Shown here one piece after another: positions 33,074 to 42,606 of a DNA stretch of 64,000 bases. Origin of the DNA: Hygrophila difformis (lineage: Eukaryota; Streptophyta; Magnoliopsida; Lamiales; Acanthaceae); the NCBI GenBank assembly GCA_030278955.1, contig JAOANR010000015.1, forward strand, positions 39,092,487-39,156,486, read 5' to 3'. The notes below the pieces were generated by a model. That model was given only the letters and a program-made list of their open reading frames with translations, was not told the DNA's origin and did not search any database. Each line of letters starts with the position of its first letter. Position 1 is the first letter of the stretch. The position numbers were made by a program, and so were the translations under genes.

Positions 33074-33447
33074 ACTCGCAAAGACCACGGTTGGCTGACC
33101 GGAAGGGCGGAATAGGTAGAGGGACATCCAGGTAGCGAGGAAAGATAAGAGGACAATGAGGGAAATCGGATGGGTGAGGAGAGAGAGGGCGAGGGACAGA
33201 CAATGAGGGAGACGTAATTGGCGCGGAAGTAGGAGAAGTTTTTGAGAATGCGAGAGACGGTGTAAGAGGGGGAGTCCGGCGGGAAAAGGAGGATCGATCG
33301 AGAAGCTTCGATCAAGGACGTCACTGGGAGAAACTGCTGCGGACGGTGGCGTTGAGGCGGGAGAGGAAAGCATGGAAGGCCGGAGTGGCGATTGATGGCT
33401 GATTCGGAAGGCGAAATGGAGATAGGGATGGTGGCCGGCGACTCCAT
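33074..33447 (-). pseudogene. Captured fragment of a PRA1 family gene
   Basis: On the minus strand three frames together read as the N-terminal two thirds of a plant PRA1 (prenylated Rab acceptor) protein. They are a start MESPATIPISISP, then ATPAFHAFLSRLNATVRSSF in another frame, then ILKNFSYFRANYV, and LLTHPISLIVLLSFLATWMS with LYLFRPSGQPTVVF. PRA1 proteins are small membrane proteins of the endomembrane system that act in Rab-dependent vesicle traffic. FSYFRxNY followed by a hydrophobic hairpin is their hallmark. At least two frameshifts break it, and the C-terminal hairpin is missing. It is a transposon-borne relic, not a working gene. Confidence 0.75.
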
Positions 33448-33592
33448 TGGAATTGGGGTTTTGGGAGAATAAGGATACCGATTTGGCCAAGGGTTAGGTT
33501 TATGTATTCCCATTTTTGTCTCATTTGGTGTCTTTTTTCTTGTGTTCTTATTTAAGTTTGCAGATCTGGAGTAATTCATAAAACCGAATAAA

Positions 33593-33945
33593 ATGTTGGC
33601 TCAAAAGCAAACAAAGGAAGAAATTATCTCGAATTTCAATGAAACGGAATACAGTGGTGGAAAGGAGGAGGAGGAGGACGCCACCGCCACCGTCGAGGAG
33701 CACTCATTTTTCAGCCTGAAAAGCGCCTTCTGGAACGGCAGCTTCGTCTGGGACGCCTGGTTTGTGCCTCCAATCACCCATACATACAGACATGACACAT
33801 ACATATATTGGAGTAATTCCTTTTCATTTTTTTTTTTCAATTCCTTGTACTTAAATTTCAATGGCCGGTCGCAGGTTGCCCGAGTGCTCTTAAGGCTGCC
33901 GTACTTGTTCTCCCAGCTGGAATGCTGTCCGGAATCGTTTTCCAG
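33593..33945 (+). pseudogene. Captured fragment of an AUX1/LAX auxin influx carrier gene
   Basis: The first piece (33593-33776) starts MLAQKQTKEEIISNFNETEY, has an acidic run, then FSLKSAFWNGSFVWDAWF and an out-of-frame ASNQ-coding stretch. After a ~98 bp AT-rich intron ending in CGCAG, the second piece (33875-33945) reads VARVLLRLPYLFSQL and, after a one-base shift, MLSGIVFQ up to a GTAGA donor. These match the N-terminus and first membrane segment of AUX1/LAX proton-coupled auxin importers (family pattern SFLWHGGSxxDAWFSCASNQ then VAQVLLTLPYSFSQLGMLSG). The exon-intron junction suggests capture of genomic DNA. Small deletions and a lost donor make it non-functional. Confidence 0.85.
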
Positions 33946-34155
33946 GTAGAAAGATGGTTCGGAAGCTGGCAAGGTGTATTTTTGGGGTCCATCTATTGTT
34001 TAGACATTGACATGTCAGCTAATCTTTTAATTAACTGAGAATGGGACTGAATTGGATTGGATTAAGAAAGTTGACGGACTAAATGGGTCTAAAATATTGT
34101 AACGGATGGATATGGCTAACTTGTAAAGAAAAAGGACATATGTGGAGATTTTACC

Positions 34156-34165
34156 GAACAACTTC
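34156..34165. repeat. Right 10-bp target duplication of the Pack-MULE
   Basis: GAACAACTTC, identical to 32778-32787. Confidence 0.88.
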
Positions 34166-35278
34166 CTTGGCACACCCAACTGGAAAGCAGAATTCCCGAC
34201 AGCCGAGCATTTTGAAAAAGGGGCAAGCAGAGCAGCTGAGAGGCCATACCATGACAACATCGCCAGATCCCTCACTGCCGAGAGCTACACTGGCGACGTC
34301 CCTTTCGAGGCAAAACACCTGAAGCTGGAGTTCCAACCCTCATACGATTTCTATATGTCAAAGATTAGGCCAAACCCTCACGCTCATGAAACATCTGGTC
34401 GAATGTTGAAGGGTTTCGCCAAGATTTGGCATGGACTGAAGATCAATGTAGGGGAGCAAATTTTCCACGTCATGACTTCAAAAGTCACCGGCACCAGGGC
34501 CACTATTCTCTGCTATCCAAACCTCATCAGAAGAATCTGCGAGGCTCAAGGAGTAGACCTAGAAGCCTTTACGGGAAGCGACCTCATTGACATGAGTCGT
34601 CCGATTCCAGTCCCAAAGACTAGGATAACTAGACCAGTAGTCTACGTTATACCGGAAGAATCAGACGCTCAATCACGATACACTCCTAGAGCACCACCAT
34701 CTGGACGTAGAGGACTTAAGAAAAAGGCCCGTACTGAAGCGGTGCCTTCAGCAGAAGAAGCTGCAGTTACACCAACAGAACCTGCCCCCACTCCAAGTCA
34801 TCATGAAACCGATGCCTCTGCCCCGAACCAATCAAGAGCACACCCCGTTAGATCCTCTCGCAAAAGTTTCAATGTCTCACAATTTCCAGCTGATTCTCAG
34901 ACAATTGAGATTGTTAGCCGAATGGGAGAATCAATAGTACAGAGTGTCAAGACTCTTGCTGACGTCATTGTTTCAAATCAAGAAAAGCAATTTCAGAAGG
35001 AGGAAGAGTTCAGGCTGATGATGCTCGCAAGAGAAGAGGAATTCAAAAAGAAAGAGAACGAGTGCGAGGAAAGGCAAGCTGAACGAGAGAAAAGACAAGC
35101 CGAACGGGAGGCAAGACAACATCAGGAAAGATTGGAGGCTGACGAAAAGAATAGGAAAATGTTCGAAATGCTGTATATCAATCAACATGAGATGATGAAG
35201 ACCATCCTCAGCAAATTTCCATCACCTTCAGGAGATGCCACCGGTTCCTCCACGCAGCCCATGGATAAGAAGGACTGA
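34166..35278 (+). pseudogene. Plant transposon protein domain, C-terminal part, with coiled-coil tail
   Basis: The frame resumes after the Pack-MULE with LGTPNWKAEFPTAEHFEKG, which continues the LNNF motif before the insertion. It goes through FEAKHLKLEFQPSYDF, MLKGFAKIWHGLKINVGEQI, SKVTGTRATILCYPNLIRRI and ICEAQGVDLEAF, the usual second half of the domain. A low-complexity linker (Pro/Ser/Ala) with a basic RRGLKKKARTE patch follows. Then come SQTIEIVSRMGESIVQSVKT and a Glu/Arg-rich coiled coil (EEEFKKKENECEERQAEREK), ending MDKKD. Without the insertion the protein would be roughly 560-600 residues. No zinc knuckle or protease follows, so the element depends on others for pol functions. Confidence 0.65.
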
Positions 35279-36926
35279 GCTAAAGCGATCACATTCATGC
35301 GAACTTCATTGTAAACATCATGCATTAGATTTTCCACTCATTCAGTACACTCTCGATTCATACTTGGAAGTCTACTGTAACTGATGTACTTTACTGCTTT
35401 CCAAAAGAGAATTTCGTCTTGAGTTCTCAAATATTTTGAAAAAGATGTGTGGCAGTCCAAGATGAATAAGTGACTGTCACGCCAAAAAACAAACTGTGAC
35501 ATGCTTGCATGTTCACGGTGTCTTTTTACTGCTTTCAATTAAACAACCGGCATAAAACAAGCATAGATCTGTCACCTAAATTCACATGTTGAATTTAGGC
35601 TAATGATGAAATTTTCAAACTATTACATTGGGATAAAACAATTAAAATTATGCATGAGATAAATTCTTGAAGTTTTGAGCTATAAAAATCCAATGATATG
35701 ATCACTTGAAAGAAAAACAAACTCTCATGTTGAGAATTTGATTGAATAAGTTGTAAGAATTTTTCTAAGGCTAAATTTGAGAATAAATGTATGACATGAT
35801 CAAACCATACCATGTGAGATCTGAGCCATGAGTCACTTTTGCTCATTAATCCTTTGTTGTGTGAAAATCATTTCGATTGAAGGACACTAGAACTTGCAAT
35901 TGGGATCGATTCAAGACCATGCCATATTCCCAAAATCGAGCATATGATCGAGGCACTTAGAAAACCAAATTTTTGGCCTTCGTTTGAAATCCAAACCCAA
36001 AAATATTTTCCCTTTAGGATTAACCAAATTGAGCCTTTATGCCTAATTTTTCTTCAAAGCCGCTATATTTTCCCAACCTTACAAAAAGACTAAAAAAATC
36101 AAACCCCAGTGTGCATGTGCCATTCCATCAAGGCATTATGAATTATGATCATCAAGAGTATCAATTGGTATTCAAAAACCAATTCAAAAAAAAGAGAAAG
36201 AAGAAAAGAGAAAAGAAAAGAAAAGAAAAAGAGAAAAATGTTGAGATTCATTCAACAAAAATAAATTGCAGTTGACAAAGCAAATTAGACATAGTCTAAT
36301 GTCATGCAATAGAAAAGAAAAAGAAAGAAAGAAATATTGATGATCAGAAGTTTTAAAGAAAAATATGCCAAGTTATGATGGAATGAAATCATGCCACTTC
36401 TTAGCCCAATAATTCCCTTTCCTACCAAATGTTACAACCGTATGCCCCGTTATAACCTTGAATAAGACATTGGGATCTCGATTTGAGGAAATGAGCGGGT
36501 GGCGAGTCGGTCCAATTGCAAGCTTATGGGAGAATTTGATTGAATTTGATTATGAGCGTTAAATGATAAAAAGCCAACTTTGAGAGTGAGTGAATTTTCC
36601 GATTCTACTATATGTGAGGCTCTGCTTTTATTGATCAATGATCATGTCATGCTTGAATTCAAGAATTAAGCCGATGGAATTTTCTAAACATATTCAAGAA
36701 GAATTAAAAATGATGATTGGTTGTATGTCTGCTCAAGTGAAAAGTATCATTCCATTAAACACTGCTACCAAGAGAGTTTAATACTTGTAATTTTGATTGT
36801 GTTATCCCAATATAAGAAGAATGAAATTTCTGAAGCCACGCAAATGGATTGAATGTGCAGAGTCCATGCTCTTAGGAGCACTGACTCTGACTGCTCGGGG
36901 ACGATCAGTATTAAATGTGAGGATGT
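35279..36926 (+). other. 3' untranslated part of the non-autonomous element
   Basis: AT-rich with an A/G-rich tract at 36185-36240 and no sustained ORF. It ends TTAAATGTGAGGATGT directly before the LTR start TGATAATGGCC, and the purine-rich GTGAGGATG is the best polypurine-tract candidate. I see nothing else to call. Confidence 0.45.
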
Positions 36927-37227
36927 TGATAATGGCCAAAATTGACCATTATTTCCAATCCATTTCCGTGTCTGAGACGGACATTTTGATCGTATTTCCT
37001 TCTTATTTTAATAAGAAAGCAGTTGAATTTGACAGACTACTGCAAGTTTGTAAAAATATGGAGCTGGTGATAAAAAGACACAAAATGTGCAATTTTTAAT
37101 TGTATTTGTGTTAGAAAAATCCAAAAACATGAGAAAAGGAAAAAGAAAAGAAAAAGGAAGAAAAGATGGGCAAAAAAATAAAATAGATGTCTGAAGGCCA
37201 CAATCCCAGCTCAAGGAAGAGATCTCA

Positions 37228-37249
37228 CAATTCGAATTAATTCGAATTG
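37228..37249 (+). repeat. AATTCGAATT palindrome upstream of LTR TATA
   Basis: A perfect 22-bp palindrome (core AATTCGAATTAATTCGAATT with C/G flanks) lies about 95 bases upstream of the TATA box, the position occupied by TCGCGA hairpins in the sister LTR. Confidence 0.8.
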
Positions 37250-37342
37250 CTTGAGATAATTCGAACCACATTCAAAATCCATCCAAATGAAGCTGTGAAG
37301 CATGAGCAAAACACTGGTGGGCCTAGGGTTTCGAAGATTGTG

Positions 37343-37350
37343 TATAAAAG
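37343..37350 (+). promoter_or_regulatory. TATA box of the TGATAATGG-family LTR
   Basis: TATAAAAG in GTGTATAAAAGCTGACC, about 415 bases into the LTR. The sister LTR has TATAAATA at the same relative position (47255-47262). Confidence 0.6.
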
Positions 37351-38219
37351 CTGACCTTCCACACAGAGTCAAGAGAGTTGAAACATTCCAAAGATCAGCT
37401 TGGGGACAAAAAGAACAACAGGAGGTTCCACACCCCTTAAGGGTTAGGTAGGTAGTTTAGTTTAGTTTAGTTTATTTTTTCTTGCAAGTAGTGTAGTTTT
37501 TAAATGCTTTGATCTTAGTTTAGTTTAGAAGCAGTTTGTGTAACCATTAGAGTAGCCATTTCCATATTTTTACATGCTTTTTAGTTAGAATAAACCCTAC
37601 CTTCAAGCTAATGATGGTTTTGGGTTCTTTACTTTGCTTTCAAGTGTCAATACAAGAAAAATTTCCAGAAATGGTGTTGTTCATGTGTTTTGACACTCTT
37701 AAATGCTTTCTGTAGAAATAAATGTGTAGAATGTTTGTTTGTTTCAACTAGGTTACATTTATTATGTTCTAGTTGACATTCAAACTTAATAAATGCATGT
37801 TTCGTGGGTTTTTGGTTTGATTTTGTGCCTTAGAGCTTCAAATGAGTGTTCTTAGGTTTTAGATGATTTTAAGGTTTGTTAGAATTTATTTTCATGCCTT
37901 AATTATTCTGCTGTCTTTTTCATTTCGGTTTGCCTTAGATAACTTAAGTGTTCTTAGCTTGATGCATGTTTTTCTTAGATTTTAAGATGTCTTAGGGTCT
38001 TTGATCTTTGAATTCTTTGTTTGTAGAAATAGGGTTTGAATCTTGCCAATACCCACTGGACATGTATTTTGTTAAATCCTTGAAAACCTCACTAGAGTGG
38101 CTGTGAAGTGACATTGATGTGAAATGAGGGATTTGGTAAATCTAATCCATCATAAACCGCACAGTGTACACCAAACCCATACTAGTGAGAACAAAAATTG
38201 TTATTGTTTGAAAACGTGC

Positions 38220-38680
38220 AATTTGAATTGAGGCAATTCGAATTAACTCGAATTGCCTAAAGAATTCGAATTACACAAACAAAAAGTTCTCTTCATGTGG
38301 TTTCCATCCAATTCGAATTCCTCAATTCGAATTGCCCAACAATTCGAATTGGCTTGAAAACCACATTGTATGCATACCATCCATTCATGCCTTAGTCTAA
38401 TTTTCCATCTCTAACCAATTCGAATTGTCCAATTCGAATTAATTCGAATTGCTGGACAATTCGAATTCACCTTCTCATTGAGGTAAATGCCTTAGTCAAA
38501 TTTGAGCAAGGAAAAGACTTCATCAATTCGAGTTGTCCAATTCGAATTAATTCGAATTGATCTACAATTCGAATTAGATGATATTCTATTCCATTGCAAG
38601 GATTAATTGGGTAAGGTTACACTTCATTCTTCATGCATGATCAATTCGAGTTACATTGCACTTACCCAGTAATTCGAATT
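38220..38680 (+). repeat. Second AATTCGAATT array (downstream, U5-like part of the LTR)
   Basis: At least a dozen AATTCGAATT words and several 20-28 bp palindromes (near 38231, 38430, 38538) are embedded in unrelated spacers. Some spacers pair with each other across a palindrome, e.g. TTGTCCAATTCGAA with TTCGAATTGCTGGACAA. In the sister LTR the same zone (47900-48360) carries TCGCGA hairpins. Confidence 0.8.
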
Positions 38681-39000
38681 GAATTTTTTCTTCTGCTTTA
38701 AGAATTCCAAAAATATTTTTACTTCTTGATTTGTGTAAGCTGCATGGGTGTATTGGGCTTAGGCCCATTATACCTAATCTTACCCATTACACATTTCACC
38801 CACTAGTGTCTAATTGTTGTGTGATTAATACCCACACAATACCAAAAACATTTTATTAATTATATTTCTTTCTTTCATTGTGTGTATGAATGGGTAATGA
38901 ATAATATCACAGATCAATGTTGGCAAACGGTCTCTTCACAGGGATACTATTAGCTCGTCTTCTGTGTGTTAATTATTACTCGTTATTTTGCATGGTCGGA

Positions 39001-41040
39001 TTAGTGATTGGTGGAAGCTCCGGCGAGCGGTCTCTTTACTAGAGATTCGATTAGTCACTCAGCCAATTCCTAATCAGATACAGTTTTCTCTTCTTTATCT
39101 TAATTTCAAACCTGAATTCAAGTTGCAATACTATCAAATAATGTCGACCAACATCATTTGAGAAATATTACAACAAGAAAGCATGTGGGTTTTCTTTCCA
39201 CTCACAGACAAAAGAGAGTTGAATGACGGCGGTTACCGTCATTTGAAATTCTTTCTGTCTAAAATCATTCCATCTGGAATAATTAGGAACTGGATAGCAG
39301 ATGTTTGCAGTCCAGAAAACCCTAATTATTTCTGGCACTATTTTTAGCCAATTTCTTCTTATCTCAAGGCTAATCCATCTTTGTGAATCGCATTCTGTCT
39401 AATCCCACCATATTTTGGGGTATTTTATTTTCCTTTTCATATACTTGTATGCATGATAATATTATGTAAGTGTTGCGGTCATAATAATTATTTTGGAGAT
39501 CCTTCCCCTTGGCACAGAAGCTTTGATTTAAATCAGATGATGTATGATAAATTTCCAACAAAAATTCCTTTATAAAATCCGGATCTGAGTAAGGGATAAA
39601 TTCAACAGTTATGACTAATTCATATTCTACCGGGGGTTGATTTTGAGAACTTAGAAGCAGAGTCAGCGATTAGGTCTCATCTAGACTGAAAGGATCTGTG
39701 TTTTAATTGAGAGTTTAGTACCTGTCTAGGGAATGATTTCCAAATATCCATTTGCTTCTCAAAATTGCTGTGTGTTGGGAACCTTATATTAGATATCGCA
39801 TTAAATCGATACCCACTTGGGTATAGATGAGATGTGATAAATAATACTAGAGGAACAACATATAGGCCTTGGTTAATTTCTAAGGTAGGGATGAGTATTC
39901 CTTCGACTACTATCTTCTCCTGCCAAAGTCTAAAGTTGAGTCTTGAGTGAGTACATCCGGAACAGGTTCATTTATGGATCTGTTTCATTTAGTTTGTATC
40001 TCATAACTAACCAAGTATTGTAAGTCCTGTGGCTTATCGATATCTTGGAGGTTCTTGATCTGCATCTGGTCACCAAGATCAGGGGCTCTTTTATACTGAC
40101 GGAAAGAGATGCTTTTAAATACTTCCGAGTGATAGGTTTTTAAACGCTTTCTTTACAGCTTTCTTACTGCTTTCTTTTAAATGCTTTCATAGAGGTCACT
40201 CGGAATAATTAGGGGCTGTCTATCTGTTATAAGGTTTGAGAGTTATGGAATGGTTTGGGACTTGATTTAAAGCTTTGGGTGTGACAGGGGGGAATGATAG
40301 CAGTACTTGGCATGTCAACTAATGATATGTCAGGTGTTGCTTATCCACCACAGATAAATGACATGCTCTGACGGGAGCAGTTGTAAGTCTGTGGTATCTT
40401 AGATTTTGTTGTCTTAAGAGCATGTAAACTCTTACTGTAAGTACCTGTCTGTTAGAGGGAACATAGTATGGAGAGCATGAGAATTAGCTAACTGGAGGAT
40501 TATCCCAAGTTCAGATCTGTGTATTAAAAATTGGAAGTTTAATTGTGTCTCATCTGAATCTTGTCCAATTTTTATTATTTTCTCCCTGTCCCTTCTGTCA
40601 CATTTTAAATCTGCTTTCTAGATAACGTAGCATAATTTTACATGCTTTCGTAGAATAAATTTAATTGCTTTCCTAGATATAATTTACCATGCTTTGTAGA
40701 ATAATTTCCGCTTTCATAATCCACATTTAAATCACTGTCAAGTAGTTGTTAGAAATCATTGCAAAACTTGAATCGAGTAACCGAGTGGAAAATCTTAGTA
40801 AACGACGTGGGCCCTGCTTCTATCGCACATCCTCCAGTGAACGTTCCGGTACTTACTATAAATTACTGCAATTTTTGACTCCGTGCGCTTTCGGGGGCAC
40901 AGTTTCTTGACATGAGTAATAAAAACATGACAACCTATAAATATATCATTAATCGCAACTCCATCTTCATAAATTGATTTCATTAAATAAAATTGAAAAC
41001 CAGGTTTATGAGTTTTCAGAAAATACTCATACAGTGGAAA
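39001..41040. other. Unassigned AT-rich DNA between the LTR and the Tekay RNase H stub
   Basis: No gene is visible. The word TGCTTTC recurs loosely at 40110-40720 (for example ACATGCTTTCGTAGAATAAA), a motif also present in the LTR at 37500-37590. The minus frame 40795-41097 is open for 100 codons but shows no family signature. This DNA may be the rest of the nested element or a further insertion. Confidence 0.3.
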
Positions 41041-41302
41041 ATTGTCAAAAGTTTCATGGCAGGGAATTTCTTGACATGAAATTATGAGAAGTATCATGGC
41101 GCAGATACCGGGGACCTTCAGGGTGACAGACTGAAGGCCAAGATTGAACTATCTATCCCGGTTGCATCGTGAAATTTGTCAAAAGTTTCATGACGGAAAG
41201 GACCACAACGCCCTTTGACATCAAAGTTTCCCACTCGAGCAATAAACCAGTGAGATATTTTAGAAAATACTCGTGTTGCGAAATCTGTCAAAAGTTTCAT
41301 TC
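41041..41302 (-). repeat. Three copies of ATGAAACTTTTGACA in related context
   Basis: On the minus strand ATGAAACTTTTGACA followed by RATTTC or similar occurs at about 41288-41302, 41177-41191 and 41044-41058. A preceding CCGTC or CTGCC and a following GAGTATTTTCT are shared by some copies. The rightmost copy sits exactly at the edge of the Tekay RNase H fragment. It may be a small tandem repeat or a composite insertion scar. Confidence 0.55.
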
Positions 41303-41722
41303 GCCTTCCCCTCGTGGTAGGATATCTCCAAGTCGTAATCCCTAATGAGTTCTAACCACCTTCGTTGTCTCAGATTCAACTCCTTCTGAGTGAATATGTA
41401 CTTTAAGCTTTTGTGGTCGGTGAATATTCGACACTTTCGCCCATAAAGATAATGTCTCCATGTCTTTAGAGCGAAAACGACCGCTGCCAACTCCAGGTCA
41501 TGTTTCAGGTAATTCTCCTCATGAGGTTTCAGTTGGCGTGATGCATATGCTACGACTCTCGAGTCTTGCATCAAAACGCAACCTAGACCTTCCTTCGAAG
41601 CATCGCTGTAAATTTCGAAGTCACCATTCTCTGATGGTAGAGTTAATACGGGTGTAGTTGTGAGTCGTTTCTTCAGCTCTTGAAACGCAGTCTCACACGC
41701 CCCGGTCCACTCGAGTAGTGTG
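41298..41722 (-). pseudogene. Ty3/gypsy reverse transcriptase end and RNase H fragment
   Basis: The minus-strand frame runs [20 protein letters not shown] (end of reverse transcriptase, connection), [56 protein letters not shown] and ends in [13 protein letters not shown]. Three of the four RNase H acidic residues are visible (SDAS, DLEL, FTDH). The last, expected shortly after HEGKAN in the ADALSR motif, is cut off by the insert. The integrase of the same element lies at 26085-27470, so a stretch encoding roughly 90 residues between them was also lost. Protease, gag and the 5' LTR are absent beyond 41722. Confidence 0.85.
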
Positions 41723-41800
41723 AGGCAGCGGAGGGGAAATAACTAAAAGAAAAAAAGAAAATTGAAAAAAAAATATCACATTTCGTGACCTGCGCAGGGT

Positions 41801-41842
41801 CCGCGCGCTAAAGGGGTTTTAGCGCGCGGGGACCGCGCGGTC
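41801..41842 (+). repeat. GC-rich hairpin and palindrome upstream of the 42.6 kb gene
   Basis: CCGCGCGCTAAA and TTTAGCGCGCGG form perfect 12-bp arms around GGGGT, followed at 41831-41842 by the palindrome GACCGCGCGGTC. The pair sits ahead of the putative 5' leader of the gag-like gene, the same placement as the AATTCGAATT array at 27.5-27.9 kb. Confidence 0.85.
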
Positions 41843-42606
41843 ACAACAGTTTGGGTAAATAGGGCTCGCGCCCCGCACGAGCCATTTCACCACTTTCACC
41901 TCCGAAATTCCTCCCAAGTTTTTCTCAATTTCGTTCTTCCGTGCTCAGATTCTCCCGGGTTTGACTTGGATTTTCCTTTGCACGGTATGTATCTTCTACT
42001 TTCACTTGCCAATTTCAATTTTTGTGCCTTGGTTTGCTTGATTTTTGGGTGGATTGTGAAGTTAGGGTTTGATAGGTAAATTGAGGATTTGTAATTTTTG
42101 ACTTAATTCGTGCGAATTAGTAAGTTTATGCAATACTTGGTGCCATTTCTATTGTTTAGGAAGTATTGGTGTGATAATATATATACCTAAGTTGTGGAAT
42201 TTCTTGTTAGAGTTTAGATTTTTAGGGAAAATATGAAGTTCTCAATTTTGTTGGTATTATTGGAATGAAAGTGGGTTTATTGGTATTGTTTATCGGCACT
42301 TTGTGATTATGGGTCATTGTTTAAGTAATTGGTTGGTTTTGTGGTTAATTGCCATGTGTTTATAAGTAAATTTTTAACTTAATTTATTGCGCACATAAAG
42401 TGTTCGATGAAATGTCACAATGAGTTTTGGAACTGGTTTGGCACATCCTTTGGTTTGATTATCTTCCGTTTTGTATTGGCGACTTATTGAGTTTGAAACC
42501 CTCTTGGATTTCTCCCGTTGGAAATATATATTTGATGTTTTTATGTATTTCTGCTTGTGAATTAATGTGTGGAAATTAGCCTTATAATTGGTATTGGTTG
42601 TTCGCA
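41843..42606 (+). other. Leader exon and intron of the second gag-like gene
   Basis: A C/T-rich leader with no ATG runs to about 41980 and meets a donor (GCACGGTATGTATC). A T-rich 620-base stretch then ends in an acceptor, TGTTCGCAG, at 42606. This is a typical plant 5'-UTR intron arrangement, inferred only from splice-like words. Confidence 0.45.

Larger units (their letters stand above)
32788..34155. mobile_element. Pack-MULE carrying PRA1 and AUX1/LAX gene fragments (1,368 bp)
   Basis: Terminal inverted repeats begin GGAGAAATGTCCACATATGT on the left and GGTAAAATCTCCACATATGT on the right strand. They continue with few mismatches for well over 100 bases (shared words include CCTTTTTCTTTA, CCGTTACAATATTTT and AGTTGACGGACTAAA in inverse). 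The 10-base direct repeats flank them exactly. There is no transposase. Inside are fragments of two unrelated plant genes placed head to head: a PRA1-type fragment on the minus strand and an AUX1/LAX-type fragment with two exon pieces on the plus strand. Gene capture between long MULE inverted repeats is the definition of a Pack-MULE. It sits in the gag-like ORF of an LTR-type element. Confidence 0.85.
36927..39000 (+). mobile_element. LTR of the TGATAATGG family, AATTCGAATT type (3' LTR; right end approximate)
   Basis: It starts TGATAATGGCC after a purine-rich tract. It aligns with the LTR at 46619-48848 at several conserved blocks: CATTATTTCCAATCCATTTC, GTTAGAAAAATCCAAAAACA, the TATA region, GGTAGGTAGTTTAGTTTAG and TTATTTTGCATGGTC. 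Between these, the palindromic blocks have different sequence in the two LTRs. Similarity persists to about 38990, where the other copy is cut by a copia element, so the true right end is unresolved; one CA end is near 39158. A partner 5' LTR would be expected near 27.5 kb, but I could not align it. Confidence 0.65.

Noticed and set aside
33593..33945. Functional auxin influx carrier gene
   Set aside because: Only the first ~70 residues are represented, with frameshifts and a lost splice donor, inside a transposon.
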